Part shown: positions 26,146 to 34,545 of the stretch, piece after piece
Position numbering within the stretch: the stretch's first letter is position 1
Layout: each line of letters starts with the position of its first letter
Source of the DNA: Clostridium kluyveri
Lineage (GTDB): Bacteria; Bacillota; Clostridia; Clostridiales; Clostridiaceae
Assembly: GCF_001902295.1 (NCBI RefSeq)
Contig: NZ_CP018335.1
Span: 930,001 to 994,000 of the forward strand
DNA length: 64,000 nt
Reading direction: 5' to 3'
Position numbers and translations under genes: made by a program
The notes under the pieces: model-generated
What the model saw: only the letters and a program-made list of their open reading frames with translations
Database searches by the model: none
What the model was told of the DNA's origin: nothing

Positions 26146-27282
26146 ATGAAAGAAACAAAAATAGATTTTATTTATTTAAATGAAAAAGACATGATTAAGG
26201 CAGGTGTTAAAGATATGGCTGCTTGTGTCGATGTAATGGAGGAAATGTTCAAATTACTAAAAATGGGCGATTACCGCATGGGTGGCCCTAATGGAAATTC
26301 ACATGGTGTAATGCTTTCTTTTCCAGAGAATTCTGAATTTCCTGATATGCCAAAAGACGGCCCAGACAGAAGATTTATGGCTATGCCAGCATATCTTGGT
26401 GGAAGGTTCCGTATGACAGGTATGAAATGGTATGGTTCTAATGTTGAAAATAAGAGCAAAGGACTTCCAAGATCAATTCTTATGCTCACATTAAATGATA
26501 AAGATACAGGAGCACCTCTTGCATATATGTCAGCCAATATTTTGAGTGCTTACAGAACAGGGGCTGTTCCAGGTGTTGGTGTAAAATATTTCTCAAAAGA
26601 AAACTCAAGAGTTGTTGGCATCATTGGACCTGGTGTTATGAGTAAGACTGCGTTTGCAGCCACAATAGCAGTAAGAGCAGGAATTGAAACTGTTAAAATC
26701 AAAGGTAGAAGTAAGAAATCAATAGAGGGTTTCATTAAATATTTAAATGAAGAGTATCCTAAGATAAAAGATATTAGAGTAGTTGAAACAATTGAAGAGG
26801 TAGTAAGAGACAGTGATATTATTCATGTTGCAACTTCAAGTCCAACAGGAGATTCAAGTCAGTACCCATATATTAATGAAGCATGGATTAAGTCAGGGGC
26901 ACTTTTATGCTGTCCAGCTGCTGCAAGATTTGATGATGATTTCATTTTAAACAGAGCAAGAACTGTAACAGATAACATTGGATTATATGAAGCATGGGCT
27001 GAAGAAATGACTTATCCGGCATACAACACAATTCCAATTCCAGCTGTTCATTGTATGGATCTTATAAAAGAAGGAAAAATGACTAGAAATCAGATTGATG
27101 ATTTAGGGGATATATTAATGGGGAAAATTCCAATAAAACGTAAAGAAGACGAAGTTGTTATTTACTCTGTCGGCGGTATGCCAATTGAAGACGTTGCATG
27201 GGGAACAATTGTATATAGAAATGCAATTGAAAAAGGAATCGGAGTTAAATTAAACTTATGGGATATGCCGGAGCTTGCATAA
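26146..27282 (+). CDS. Ornithine cyclodeaminase / mu-crystallin family protein
   Basis: It is 378 residues, longer than the usual 330-350. The Rossmann part carries VVGIIGPGVMSKTAFAA, with LSAYRTGAVPGVGVKYF before it (the conserved Arg-Thr-Gly/Ala segment) and DSDIIHVATSS. The N-terminus contains an extra SHGVMLSFPENSEFPDMPKDG loop region. Members deaminate ornithine to proline, reduce cyclic imino acids, or make N-substituted amino acids. Next to an amine/opine-type dehydrogenase, roles in opine or imino-acid turnover are the most economical reading. Specificity is not deducible. Confidence 0.85.
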   Translation: MKETKIDFIYLNEKDMIKAGVKDMAACVDVMEEMFKLLKMGDYRMGGPNGNSHGVMLSFPENSEFPDMPKDGPDRRFMAMPAYLGGRFRMTGMKWYGSNVENKSKGLPRSILMLTLNDKDTGAPLAYMSANILSAYRTGAVPGVGVKYFSKENSRVVGIIGPGVMSKTAFAATIAVRAGIETVKIKGRSKKSIEGFIKYLNEEYPKIKDIRVVETIEEVVRDSDIIHVATSSPTGDSSQYPYINEAWIKSGALLCCPAAARFDDDFILNRARTVTDNIGLYEAWAEEMTYPAYNTIPIPAVHCMDLIKEGKMTRNQIDDLGDILMGKIPIKRKEDEVVIYSVGGMPIEDVAWGTIVYRNAIEKGIGVKLNLWDMPELA

Positions 27283-27317
27283 TTTTATAGGATCAAGTTT
27301 ATAAGGAGATGATTTGG

Positions 27318-27632
27318 ATGAGGATTACAGAACATCCAATTTTGGGTGAAGCTAATAAAGGACGTTTAGTAACTTTTAATTTGGATGGGAAAATACTTGA
27401 AGGCTATGAAGGAGAGCCAATAGCTGCTGCATTAAAGGCGGCAGGTGTAATGGTGCACAGGCATACAAAGAAAGGAAACTCTCCAAGAGGTATATTTTGT
27501 GCTATCGGAAGATGTACAGACTGTGTCATGGTAGTAGATGGTAAGCCTAATGTAAGAACTTGCGTAACTCCTCTTGTTGAAGGTATGAAGGTCCAAACTC
27601 AATATGGTGTTTCTGCAAGGAAACTGGATTAA
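27318..27632 (+). CDS. [2Fe-2S] ferredoxin-like subunit of amine/opine dehydrogenase (HcnA/OoxA-small type)
   Basis: About 104 residues. Cluster ligands are in GIFCAIGRCTDCVMVVDG plus the following VRTC, i.e. C-x4-C-x2-C-x11-C. The fold start LVTFNLDGKILEGYEGEPIAAAL matches small subunits of sarcosine oxidase, hydrogen cyanide synthase A and D-hydroxyproline dehydrogenase. ATG 27309 abuts AAGGAG, so ATG 27318 is chosen. It precedes the FAD/Fe-S subunit by 36 nt. Confidence 0.88.
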   Translation: MRITEHPILGEANKGRLVTFNLDGKILEGYEGEPIAAALKAAGVMVHRHTKKGNSPRGIFCAIGRCTDCVMVVDGKPNVRTCVTPLVEGMKVQTQYGVSARKLD

Positions 27633-27668
27633 ACTTAAAAATACTTTTAGGAAAGGATAGAGAGTCGT

Positions 27669-29258
27669 ATGAAAAGATATGATGTAATAGTTGTGGGTGC
27701 GGGACCTGCAGGACTTTCAGCGGCTGTTGAAGCGGCAAGGAGAGGATTAAAGGTTGTTATATTTGATGAGAATTCTAAACCAGGCGGACAATTATTTAAA
27801 CAAATTCACAAGTTTTTCGGTTCCAAAGAGCATAGGGCTAAGATGAGAGGTTTTAAGATAGGTGAGGAGCTTTTAAAGGAAGCAGAGGAAGCTTCAGTAG
27901 AAGTTGTGTTAAATGCCATAGTAATAGGGTTATTTTTGGATAAGGAGATTACTGTAAGTATAAATAAGGAAGTTGTCCATTATAAAGGAGATGCAATTAT
28001 AGTTTCAACAGGTGCCTCCGAAAATATGGTTACTTTTGAAGGGTGGACTCTTCCTGGAGTTATAGGTGCCGGTGCAGCGCAGACCATGATGAATCTTCAT
28101 AGTGTAAAGCCGGGAAAGAAAATACTTATGCTTGGCAGTGGAAATGTTGGGGTAGTTGTTAGTTATCAGCTTATACAGTCAGGCTGCCAGGTGGTTGCCA
28201 TTGTAGATGCAGCACCTAAAATTGGTGGATACGGAGTTCATGCTGCAAAGGTAGCTAGGTGTGGAGTACCTTTTTACTTATCCCATACCATAATTAAGGC
28301 TGAAGGGGATCAATATGTAACAGGGGTTACTATTGGTGAAGTTGACAGCAAGTTTAAGGTAATACCTGGAACGGAGAAACACTTTGATGTTGACACCATA
28401 TGTGTTGCAGTAGGTCTTTCTCCTATGTCACAGCTTCTCAAAATGGCTGGATGTAATATGGAGGAAAATCCTAAAAAGGGAGGGCTTGTTCCTCTTTGTG
28501 ATAAATATGGTGAAACTTCAATTTCAAATATATTTGTGGCAGGGGACGTTTCAGGAATAGAAGAAGCAAGTTCAGCTATGCTTGAAGGGAGAATTTCAGG
28601 GGCAGCAGCTGCTTATAAATTAGGATTTATTCATAAAGAAGAATTAGAAGCAAGAACAGCAGAATTGGAAAAGGCATTATTTAGTTTAAGGCAGGGAATG
28701 TTCGGACCTGAGAATAAAGGAAAAGATATTTCTAAAACAGAGGAAGGTTATGATATTTCAACAAATCTTTTAAAAAAGGGATATCTCACGGATGAAGAAG
28801 TAATGAAATATCCAGGAGTAAAGTTTATTAAAGGAATTCATCCTGTAATAGAATGTTCTCAAAATATTCCCTGCAATCCATGTCAAGATGCCTGTCCTAG
28901 GCAATGTATTAAGGTTAGAGAAAAAATCACATCCCTTCCTATTGTGGATGAAGCAGCAGCTTGTACTGGATGCGGACTATGTGTGGCATCTTGTTCAGGA
29001 CAGTCAATATTCCTCATAAATGAAGATTATGAAGAAGGATATACTGCAGTAACACTTCCCTACGAGTTTTTACCACTACCGGAGAAGGGTATGAGAGGTG
29101 CTGCTTTAGGTCGAAGCGGACAAGAGCTCTGTGAAGCAGAAGTTGTTGAAGTTAAATCACTTTCTGCGTTTGATCACACAAATTTATTAACTATAAAGGT
29201 CCCTAGAGAAATGGGGATGAAGGCTAGATTTTTTAAACAGCAAGGGGTGGGAATATGA
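27669..29258 (+). CDS. FAD/NAD-binding oxidoreductase subunit with C-terminal ferredoxin-type cysteines (HcnB-like)
   Basis: It is 529 residues. The FAD site is DVIVVGAGPAGLSAAVEAAR at the N-terminus, a second dinucleotide site is LMLGSGNVGVVVSYQL near residue 155, and IFVAGDVSGIEEASSAMLEG closes the FAD domain. Residues about 395-455 hold two cysteine groups, CSQNIPCNPCQDACP and CTGCGLCVASCSG, that look like two [4Fe-4S] ligands sets. In classical HcnB the C-terminus is a BFD-type [2Fe-2S] domain; here that domain is the next separate gene. The arrangement suggests electron transfer towards ferredoxin in an anaerobe. Overlaps the next gene by 4 nt. Confidence 0.88.
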   Translation: MKRYDVIVVGAGPAGLSAAVEAARRGLKVVIFDENSKPGGQLFKQIHKFFGSKEHRAKMRGFKIGEELLKEAEEASVEVVLNAIVIGLFLDKEITVSINKEVVHYKGDAIIVSTGASENMVTFEGWTLPGVIGAGAAQTMMNLHSVKPGKKILMLGSGNVGVVVSYQLIQSGCQVVAIVDAAPKIGGYGVHAAKVARCGVPFYLSHTIIKAEGDQYVTGVTIGEVDSKFKVIPGTEKHFDVDTICVAVGLSPMSQLLKMAGCNMEENPKKGGLVPLCDKYGETSISNIFVAGDVSGIEEASSAMLEGRISGAAAAYKLGFIHKEELEARTAELEKALFSLRQGMFGPENKGKDISKTEEGYDISTNLLKKGYLTDEEVMKYPGVKFIKGIHPVIECSQNIPCNPCQDACPRQCIKVREKITSLPIVDEAAACTGCGLCVASCSGQSIFLINEDYEEGYTAVTLPYEFLPLPEKGMRGAALGRSGQELCEAEVVEVKSLSAFDHTNLLTIKVPREMGMKARFFKQQGVGI

Positions 29259-29578
29259 ACAAAGTGAATGATAGATCAAGGGATATAGGTGAATTTATTC
29301 CACAGTGTGATGATAATATGATAATCTGCCGCTGTGAGGAAGTTACAAAGGGTGAAATTAGAAAAGCAGTACATGATGGAATGTTTACCATTACGGAGAT
29401 AAGAAGATATTTAAGAACAGGTATGGGGCTCTGTCAGGGTCAGACCTGTAGTAAATTAGTAAAAGGTATTGTGGCAAGAGAATTAAATGTTTCTCCGTCA
29501 AGGTTAGAATCAGCAATGTCACGTGCACCTATGAGGCCTATAGAAATGAAAGTTTTTGGGAATGAGAGGAGGAAATAA
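29255..29578 (+). CDS. BFD-like [2Fe-2S] domain protein
   Basis: It is 107 residues with IICRCEEVTKGEIRKAV and GMGLCQGQTCSK, the C-x-C ... C-x4-C pattern of bacterioferritin-associated-ferredoxin-type domains. In related dehydrogenases it is fused to the FAD/NAD subunit; here it is free-standing and coupled by a 4-nt overlap (ATGA). It probably docks with that subunit as an electron relay. Confidence 0.87.
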   Translation: MNKVNDRSRDIGEFIPQCDDNMIICRCEEVTKGEIRKAVHDGMFTITEIRRYLRTGMGLCQGQTCSKLVKGIVARELNVSPSRLESAMSRAPMRPIEMKVFGNERRK

Positions 29579-29579
29579 C

Positions 29580-30707
29580 ATGAGAAATTGTGCTGATGTA
29601 ATAATTATAGGAAGTGGTGTAATTGGAAATGCTGCAGCATATTATTTGGCCCAAAAAGGCTGCTCTGTTATTGTCCTTGAGAAAAGCGATAGTATTGGCA
29701 ATGGAGGTTCTACAAGAAATGGTGGAGGAGTTCGTCAGTCAGGACGTGATAAAAGAGAGCTTCCCCTTGCCATGTACGGAGTGAAAAATATCTGGCCCAC
29801 ATTGTCAGAAGAATTGGAAATAGATGTGGAATATTATCAGCACGGTAATTTAAGATTAGGCAAGACGGAGGAGCATATGGGAATCTTGAAGAATCTTACT
29901 AAAAGTGCTAAGGACTGTGGTCTTGATGTAAGAATGATTTCAGCTGAAGAGGGGAGAAATATTTGCCCTTATCTTTCAGAAGAAGTTATTGGTGCAAGCT
30001 GGTGTCCTACTGATGGACATGCTAATCCGCTGCTGACAACCTTAGGTTATTACCGCAGGGCAAGACAGATAGGGGTTCGTTTTATAACTGGAGAAGAGGT
30101 TATGGAGATAAAAAAGATAAAGGGTAAAGCAAGACAGGTAGTAACTCAGAATAATATATATGAAGGAGAAAATATCATTCTAGCTGCAGGCTATGAAAGT
30201 CGTAAAATAGCTTCTACTTTTGGAATTGATATTCCAATGAATAAGGTTTTATTAGAGGTTCTTGTTACAGAGGCACAGCCTCCTATGTTTTATCAAATGT
30301 TAGGTACTGCAGCAGCTGACTTTTATGGCCATCAGAGTAAGCACGGATCATTTGTTTTTGGTGGTTCATCAGGTTATGAAGCTTTTAATAAAGATAATGG
30401 GACACCAACTACATCTAGTATTACAGCATCTGCTATCTGCCGTGGTATTATGAAGTATTTTCCTATACTGGAGGATGCTAAAATTGTGCGTACCTGGGCG
30501 GGATGGATAGATGATTGTGCAGATCACATACCTGTTATAAGTTTTGTAGAAGAGGTTCCAGGACTAATACTTGCCTGTGCATTTTCAGGACATGGTTTTG
30601 GAATATCCCCAACGGTAGGTATGCTTTTATCTGAGATGGTAGTAGAGGGTAAAACATCTATTGATGTATCTGCTTTCCGTTATGATAGATTTAAAGCAAA
30701 AATATAA
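29580..30707 (+). CDS. FAD-dependent amine/D-amino-acid-type dehydrogenase subunit (HcnC/OoxB-like, DAO fold)
   Basis: About 375 residues. The FAD fold begins with DVIIIGSGVIGNAAAYYLAQ; SIGNGGSTRNGGGVRQSG is typical of the glycine-oxidase/sarcosine-oxidase-beta group, and VRTWAGWIDDCADHIPVI with CAFSGHGFGISPTVGMLL forms the C-terminal FAD-contact region. This is the subunit that would oxidise the C-N bond of the substrate. The ATG at 29580 is chosen over 29556 because GAGAGGAGG fits it. Last gene of the operon; repeat copy C follows 27 nt later. Confidence 0.88.
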   Translation: MRNCADVIIIGSGVIGNAAAYYLAQKGCSVIVLEKSDSIGNGGSTRNGGGVRQSGRDKRELPLAMYGVKNIWPTLSEELEIDVEYYQHGNLRLGKTEEHMGILKNLTKSAKDCGLDVRMISAEEGRNICPYLSEEVIGASWCPTDGHANPLLTTLGYYRRARQIGVRFITGEEVMEIKKIKGKARQVVTQNNIYEGENIILAAGYESRKIASTFGIDIPMNKVLLEVLVTEAQPPMFYQMLGTAAADFYGHQSKHGSFVFGGSSGYEAFNKDNGTPTTSSITASAICRGIMKYFPILEDAKIVRTWAGWIDDCADHIPVISFVEEVPGLILACAFSGHGFGISPTVGMLLSEMVVEGKTSIDVSAFRYDRFKAKI

Positions 30708-30734
30708 TATTTTTAAAAAGGAGAATTTATCCGA

Positions 30735-30927
30735 ACGCTACCATTGCTAATACTCCCATTTTTTTAAAAGTGGGAGGTAAGCACTGTTACGCACCTGGAT
30801 AAGTTCTTCCCCTAAAGGATAACGTATTCTAAGTGCTAAAGACACTAAGAATACTGTTAATAAGGTTCAGCTGGAGAAAAGCAGTTCTCATAAGCAAACT
30901 CCACCTGAACCTAAGAATCACTTGATT
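30735..30927 (+). repeat. Composite interspersed repeat, copy C
   Basis: Module 1 (30735-30810) repeats CGCTACCATTGCTAA, a hairpin CTCCCA/TGGGAG and ACGCACCTGGATAAGTTC. An insert (30811-30860) contains its own inverted repeat ATTCTAAGTG / CACTAAGAAT. Module 2 (30861-30927) has arms GGTTCAGCTGGA and TCCACCTGAACC. Compared with copy B the module 1 stem shows a C-G to T-A exchange on both sides, which keeps pairing and argues for RNA or single-strand structure. Confidence 0.8.
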
Positions 30928-30980
30928 TTTTAAATTTTTAATTGTAATTTTTACAGTATCATTAAAAATAATAAGGTAGA

Positions 30981-31020
30981 TTAAAAAAGATAGTACTATA
31001 GCTGTCTTTTTTAATTTTTG
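30981..31020. terminator. Hairpin terminator
   Basis: The stem AAAAAAGATAG / CTGTCTTTTTT followed by TTAATTTTTG. It marks the end of the operon that finishes at 30707, beyond repeat copy C. Confidence 0.7.
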
Positions 31021-31089
31021 ATAATACGAAATGCTAATGAGGTAATTGATAACAGGGCAGTTGAATCTTTAAGTGAGGAAAATTATTTA

Positions 31090-31142
31090 GACTATTTAAA
31101 ATATAAAATATATTTATAATATATTTTATATTTTAAATAGTC
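31090..31142. promoter_or_regulatory. Perfect 25-bp inverted repeat with 3-nt loop
   Basis: Two perfect 25-nt inverted arms (31090-31114 and 31118-31142), beginning GACTATTTAAAATA, sit 10 bp before the -35 box of the enoate-reductase-like gene. It could be an operator, a cruciform site or an AT-rich terminator. There is no T tract specific to one strand. Confidence 0.6.
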
Positions 31143-31152
31143 AGAAAAATAA

Positions 31153-31181
31153 TTGACATATGTGACTATGCGTTATATAAT
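31153..31181 (+). promoter_or_regulatory. Consensus sigma-A promoter of the 31372 gene
   Basis: TTGACA at 31153-31158, a 17-bp spacer and TATAAT at 31176-31181. This is a perfect match to the vegetative consensus and implies a leader of about 185 nt before the start at 31372. Confidence 0.8.
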
Positions 31182-31371
31182 AAAGTTAAAACTTAGGATA
31201 AGATTTCCATAGAGGATTTTTATTAATAATATAAATAGTTTTACAAATAATATACTGGAGTATATTTAAGCTAAAGAGAGGGAAAATATTGATAATCCTT
31301 AGACACAGGTAAACTAGCAGCTTTAAGGCTTTACGATTATTTAAAATCAAGATATACAGGAGGTAGTTATT

Positions 31372-33375
31372 ATGAAAAACAAATCTTTATTTGAGCCTAT
31401 TAAAATAGGTAATATGGAAGTGAAAAACAAAATAGCAATGGCCCCTATGGGAGCCTTTGGACTTGTGGATAATGAATGTTGTTTTAATCAAAGGGCTGTT
31501 GATTATTATGTGGAAAGAGCTAAAGGTGGTACAGGACTCATTATAACCAGTGTAGTAAAAGTGGAAAATGAATTGGATAAGGTTCTAACAGGAGTACTTC
31601 CTATCACTTCAATAAATCCTGCAAAATTTATTATGACATCTTCAGAAATGACAGAGAGAGTTCATGCTTATGGTTCAAAAATATTTCTCCAATTGTCAAT
31701 GGGATTTGGGAGAAGTGGTGCACCAGGAGGACTTTTAACCTCACAACCTGTTTCGGCATCAGCTGTTCCAAATTACTGGGATCCAACTGTTACCTGTAGG
31801 GAACTTACAACCTCAGAGGTAGAATGGATAGTTGAAAAGTTTGCAGAGGGCGCTAAGATTGCCCATAAAGCAGGGTTTGATGGTGTTGAAATACATGCAG
31901 TACATGAAGGATACTTACTTGATCAATTTACATTGTCAATATTTAATAGAAGAACAGATAAATATGGGGGAGATTTAAGGGGAAGACTTCAACTTCCTAT
32001 AGAAATAGTTGAAGCAATAAAGGGTGAAGTAGGAAGTGATTTTCCTGTAGGATTGAGATATAGTGTTAAAAGTTGTATAAAAGATTGGGGGCAGGGAGGA
32101 CTTGCTGAGGAAGACTATGTAGAAAAGGGCCGTGATTTAGAAGAAGGCCTTGAAGCGGCAAAAATTCTTGAAGCGGCAGGATATGATGCATTTAATGCGG
32201 ATTTAGGAACCTACGATGCCTGGTATTGGGCACATCCACCTCTGTATCAAAAAGATGGATTATATCTTCCATATACTAAAGAACTTAAAAAAGTTGTAAA
32301 AATACCTGTTATGGTTGCAGGAAAAATGGGTATGCCTGATGTTGCAAAAGGAGCTCTTGAGGATGAAGCTGCAGATATGGTTACGCTTGGAAGACCTCTT
32401 TTATGTGATGCATATTGGCCTAAGAAGGTATTTATGGGGCAAATTGATAGAATACGACCTTGTATTGGATGTCATACTGGATGTATGGGAAGAGGATTTG
32501 AAGGAAGGCCACTAAGTTGTACAGTAAACCCTGCAGCGGGAAGAGAGAGATACTATGAAGTAAAGCCAGCAGCTGCACCTAAAAAAGTTATGATTGTAGG
32601 TGGAGGAGTGGCAGGAATGGAAGCAGCTAGAATTACAGCTATGAGAGGCCATAAGGTTTCTATGTATGAAGGCACAAAGGAACTTGGAGGGCAGGTTATT
32701 CCGGCTTCAGTTCCTGATTTTAAAATAGATGATAGAAGACTGCTTGATTGGTACAGGAATGAAATGAAGGAACTTAAAGTTAAATTGGTTTTAGATACAA
32801 ATGTAACAGAAGAAGTTGTAGAAAAAGAAAAACCAGATGTAGTTATTATAGCCACAGGTGCTAAAGAAATCAAATTGAATTTGCCTGGAATAGAAAAGGA
32901 TAAGGTTGCAGCGGTAATTGAGGTTTTAAAAGGTAGTAAACAAGTAGGAGAAAATGTACTTATGGTAGGCGGTGGACTGGCAGGATGTGAAACGGCCCTT
33001 TACCTTGCAAAACAGGGTAAAAAGGTTACAATTATCGAGGCAAGAGATACCATATTAAATGCTGGCAAACCAGTTCCACATATGAATAAGATTATGCTTA
33101 TTGATCTCCTTAAAAATAGTGGAGTAGAGGTTATTACAGAGACTTCTTTACTTGAGGTAACTGATAGAGGAGCTATTTTAATTGATAATAAATTTAAAAA
33201 GCAAAATATAGATGCAGATACCGTTGTAATTGCTGTTGGATTTAAAGCAGATAGGGAACTGTATAATAAACTAAGAGATAAGGTAGCAGATTTATATCTT
33301 GTAGGTGATGCAAATGAGAGTGCAAATATAATGAATGCAATCTGGAGTGCCAATGAAATTGCTCTTAACTGTTAA
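31372..33375 (+). CDS. Enoate-reductase-like NADH:flavin oxidoreductase (FMN, [4Fe-4S], FAD)
   Basis: It is 667 residues in three parts. An old-yellow-enzyme TIM barrel (1-345) with EIHAVHEGYLLDQF and NRRTDKYGGDLRGR comes first. A cluster segment RPCIGCHTGCMGR ... LSCTVNP (about 364-388) supplies four cysteines. An FAD/NAD domain (about 403-667) has VMIVGGGVAGMEAAR and LMVGGGLAGCETALYL. Barrel and cluster motifs are closest to clostridial 2-enoate reductases, which reduce alpha,beta-unsaturated acids in amino-acid fermentation. 2,4-Dienoyl-CoA reductase or N-demethylase activity cannot be excluded. Single-gene unit with its own consensus promoter and terminator. Confidence 0.88.
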   Translation: MKNKSLFEPIKIGNMEVKNKIAMAPMGAFGLVDNECCFNQRAVDYYVERAKGGTGLIITSVVKVENELDKVLTGVLPITSINPAKFIMTSSEMTERVHAYGSKIFLQLSMGFGRSGAPGGLLTSQPVSASAVPNYWDPTVTCRELTTSEVEWIVEKFAEGAKIAHKAGFDGVEIHAVHEGYLLDQFTLSIFNRRTDKYGGDLRGRLQLPIEIVEAIKGEVGSDFPVGLRYSVKSCIKDWGQGGLAEEDYVEKGRDLEEGLEAAKILEAAGYDAFNADLGTYDAWYWAHPPLYQKDGLYLPYTKELKKVVKIPVMVAGKMGMPDVAKGALEDEAADMVTLGRPLLCDAYWPKKVFMGQIDRIRPCIGCHTGCMGRGFEGRPLSCTVNPAAGRERYYEVKPAAAPKKVMIVGGGVAGMEAARITAMRGHKVSMYEGTKELGGQVIPASVPDFKIDDRRLLDWYRNEMKELKVKLVLDTNVTEEVVEKEKPDVVIIATGAKEIKLNLPGIEKDKVAAVIEVLKGSKQVGENVLMVGGGLAGCETALYLAKQGKKVTIIEARDTILNAGKPVPHMNKIMLIDLLKNSGVEVITETSLLEVTDRGAILIDNKFKKQNIDADTVVIAVGFKADRELYNKLRDKVADLYLVGDANESANIMNAIWSANEIALNC

Positions 33376-33623
33376 GGAAAATGAATATGTACTTAAAAAA
33401 GAAGTCTATATAGAAATATTATAATTGTATGTTGAAAAGCACAAAATAATCCTATTCTTTTAATTAAATCATAGTAATTTTATAAAATTAATAAAAAATA
33501 TGTTGATTTTTTATCGAAATAGTAATATAGTATATGTAAGAGATGGTTTTAAATAAACCCATAAAAATGTAAATCTCCTATAAATGATATATGATGTGTA
33601 TTTAGGTATTAAATGATCAGACA

Positions 33624-33657
33624 AGAAAAAAGATGCCCATATAGGCGTCTTTTTTCT
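33624..33657. terminator. Two-way hairpin terminator
   Basis: Stem AGAAAAAAGATGCC / GGCGTCTTTTTTCT, one wobble pair, with A and T tracts on both sides. It separates the enoate-reductase-like gene from the convergent CPBP gene. Confidence 0.85.
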
Positions 33658-33683
33658 ATGAATCACATGGTGAAGAAAGAGAA

Positions 33684-34349
33684 TCATGATATTTGCGTTA
33701 ATATCATACTTAAATCCCATAAACTATGTATTACAATCGGGCATATTAAGGAATCAGTTTCTTCAAAGAAATATCCAAAAATTAATGATAAAATTCCTAC
33801 TTGAACAAAGTATAATGGATCTATATTATGATTATTTATAGATATAGGTATATGTATCATTGCAAACATTAAACTAGTTATTATATTTGAACCAATGAAT
33901 CCCATATACAATTTCAATTTTTGCATAATATACCCTCTGAAGGCTATTTCTTCAATGATACCTACTACTAGAAATGTATTTATAAAATCTGAGTAGGTAA
34001 TATGTATGTTGAAATTTTTTGTCTTTACGATATTTATAACTAAAAATGCAATACCTAATAATAGTCCAAAAGATATTCCTTTCATTATATTGGAATTTAA
34101 TTTTAAGAATGAAATTGGATTAAGTTTTTGCAATTTTAAAATAACATATACAGGAACTATCCAAATAACTCCTTTTAAAATTGCCTCACATAATGCATAG
34201 GAAAGGGAGGTGTTAGGTAAAGTTTTTTCTAATTCAGGTAATAATATTAACCTTGATATACTCCAAAAGACTAAGAGAAATAAAAAATATGCACCCACAT
34301 ATATTAATTCTTGTTTTGTGGTTTTACGGTTTCTGTTCAATTCAATCAT
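33684..34349 (-). CDS. CPBP-family intramembrane metalloprotease
   Basis: It is 221 residues with about six hydrophobic helices and the three Abi/CPBP motifs: EEIAFRGYIM (Glu-Glu plus Arg), FAMIHIP and HSLWD. Members process prenylated proteins or signal peptides, and some act in bacteriocin immunity. No peptide precursor or ABC exporter is adjacent, so the target is unknown. Confidence 0.88.
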   Translation of the reverse strand: MIELNRNRKTTKQELIYVGAYFLFLLVFWSISRLILLPELEKTLPNTSLSYALCEAILKGVIWIVPVYVILKLQKLNPISFLKLNSNIMKGISFGLLLGIAFLVINIVKTKNFNIHITYSDFINTFLVVGIIEEIAFRGYIMQKLKLYMGFIGSNIITSLMFAMIHIPISINNHNIDPLYFVQVGILSLIFGYFFEETDSLICPIVIHSLWDLSMILTQIS

Positions 34350-34379
34350 AATAACCCTACTCTCTTCAATTTATTTATA

Positions 34380-34399
34380 AAGTGGTTCTTAGGTTCAGA
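34380..34399 (-). repeat. Repeat fragment, copy D
   Basis: The complement reads CTGAACCTAAGAACCACTT, the right arm of the palindromic module in copies B and C. Only this arm survives. It lies just upstream of the CPBP gene start. Confidence 0.55.
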
Positions 34400-34508
34400 T
34401 AGAATAAATTTATAATATCAAAAAGTAAACAATAGTTCAACATTATTATACATGGAATATGATTTTAAAGTATGTGGGGAAAAGTTCATTAAATAAGTAA
34501 TTTTAATG

Positions 34509-34539
34509 GAAAAAGACACTATATTTAGTGCCCTTTTTC
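34509..34539. terminator. Hairpin terminator after the 34546 gene
   Basis: Stem GAAAAAGACACTA / TAGTGCCCTTTTTC with flanking A and T tracts; it serves the minus-strand gene ending at 34546. Confidence 0.75.
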
Positions 34540-34545
34540 ACGAAT

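Noticed and set aside
33684..34349. Bacteriocin or RiPP immunity cluster based on the CPBP protein
   Set aside because: No precursor peptide, modifying enzyme or peptide exporter is adjacent.
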